Source: CAZJKE01 sp964555625 (GTDB lineage: Bacteria > Planctomycetota > Phycisphaerae > Phycisphaerales > SM1A02). Taken from it: DNA of 64,000 bases. The notes beneath the pieces were generated by a model. That model saw only the letters and a list, made by a program, of their open reading frames with translations, made no database searches and was not told where the DNA came from. The stretch is from contig CAZKTE010000002.1 in the NCBI GenBank assembly GCA_964555625.1, positions 1 to 64,000 on the forward strand. Reading direction: 5' to 3'. Shown in pieces: positions 63,662 through 64,000 of this stretch. Numbering within the stretch: position 1 is the first letter of the stretch; the number at the start of each line of letters is the position of its first letter. The position numbers and the translations under genes are program-made.

Positions 63662-64000
63662 TCAGTGAACGGCCTGGTCGACCGGATCGTCATCGTCCTT
63701 CAACTCGGTCAACACCACATCGGTGGTGAGCATGAGACCCGCCACGGACGCGGCGTTCTGGATCGCAGAACGCACGACCATCGCCGGGTCGATGATGCCC
63801 GCCGCGGTGAGGTCCTCGTAGGTGTCGGTGGCCGCGTTGTAGCCGTAGCCACCCTCGCCCTCCTTGATGCGCTCCACCACGACGTCTCCATCGGCACCGC
63901 CGTTTGCGGCGATGTGCTTCGCAGGTGCTTCCAATGCAGCGGCGACGATGTCGTAGCCGATCTTCTCGTCGCCTCGGGCCCGATCGCGACCCTTGCCCAC
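63662..64000 (-). CDS. groL: Chaperonin GroEL, C-terminal part (5' end outside window)
   Basis: 113 or so residues of the equatorial domain: GDEKIGYDIVAAALEAPAKH, NAATDTYEDLTAAGIIDPAM and SAIQNAASVAGLMLTTDVVL. The C-terminus is DDDDPVDQAVH in place of the usual Gly-Gly-Met repeats. The rest lies past base 64000. It is upstream of dnaJ, so a heat-shock run groL-dnaJ-grpE is likely. Confidence 0.95.
   Translation of the reverse strand: MGKGRDRARGDEKIGYDIVAAALEAPAKHIAANGGADGDVVVERIKEGEGGYGYNAATDTYEDLTAAGIIDPAMVVRSAIQNAASVAGLMLTTDVVLTELKDDDDPVDQAVH

Overview
The window is a dense, GC-rich stretch of bacterial core chromosome with about 60 protein genes, one tRNA and one 10-N scaffold gap. It looks like a draft (metagenome or single-cell) assembly of a Planctomycetota member, most likely Phycisphaerae-like. 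The reasons are a protein with a lamin-tail-like domain and a DVDGDG dockerin-like tail, an H-X9-DG prepilin-like protein, two ECF sigma gene clusters each followed by a membrane protein, a K+-dependent-type membrane pyrophosphatase, and many anonymous exported proteins. The placement rests on protein style, not on a search. Genes are packed tightly, with many ATGA, GTGA and TGATG overlaps, and neighbouring convergent genes overlap at their 3' ends.

Layout. 1-4.1 kb: end of clpC, an RluA-type pseudouridine synthase, a beta-propeller exported protein and a lipoprotein. 4.1-7.4 kb: a FIST sensor protein, lysine 6-aminotransferase, and the gap-interrupted lamin-tail/dockerin gene. 7.5-11.1 kb: a membrane coiled-coil protein, an LpxL/HtrB-type acyltransferase, a lone receiver protein and two small unknowns. 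11.3-14.9 kb: a partial peptide-type ABC transporter and an ECF sigma cluster with two membrane or exported partners. 15-21.4 kb: CaxA-type exchanger, dnaB, HU, and the trkA-trkH potassium uptake pair. 21.4-26.8 kb: nuoI alone, diverging from an atpZ-I-B-E-F-H-A operon that ends in a strong terminator without atpG, atpD or atpC. 26.9-36.6 kb: cysQ and an SLC13 transporter, a phosphodiesterase-fold protein, a sugar-nucleotide epimerase, a pseudopilin-like protein, a second ECF sigma/anti-sigma pair, a HIT protein, a small lipoprotein and an MFS transporter. 36.8-47.6 kb: rpsA, a Gly-rich exported protein, an S9 peptidase, a MacB-like permease, a histidine kinase, a zinc-ribbon protein, trmB, a mini PQQ-repeat protein and an alpha/beta hydrolase. 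47.6-56.7 kb: rsfS, hppA with a large insertion, rpsU, a NYN-domain protein, pdxH, a membrane protein, a large metzincin-type protease and purE. 56.7-64 kb: tRNA-Gln, a GspG-like pseudopilin, acs, RNase R, an FmdB-type zinc protein, grpE, dnaJ and the end of groL.

Functionally the window joins energy coupling (partial F-ATPase, a pyrophosphatase, one complex I subunit), K+ uptake (Trk, which may serve the K+-dependent pyrophosphatase), protein quality control (ClpC, GroEL, DnaJ, GrpE), translation (S1, S21, RsfS, TrmB) and envelope signalling. I found no CRISPR array, prophage, insertion sequence or recognisable defence island. The points most worth a second look are the truncated ATP synthase operon, the roughly 100-residue insertion in the pyrophosphatase, the sigma/anti-sigma/helical-sensor trio, and the hairpin-rich leader of the second sigma gene.
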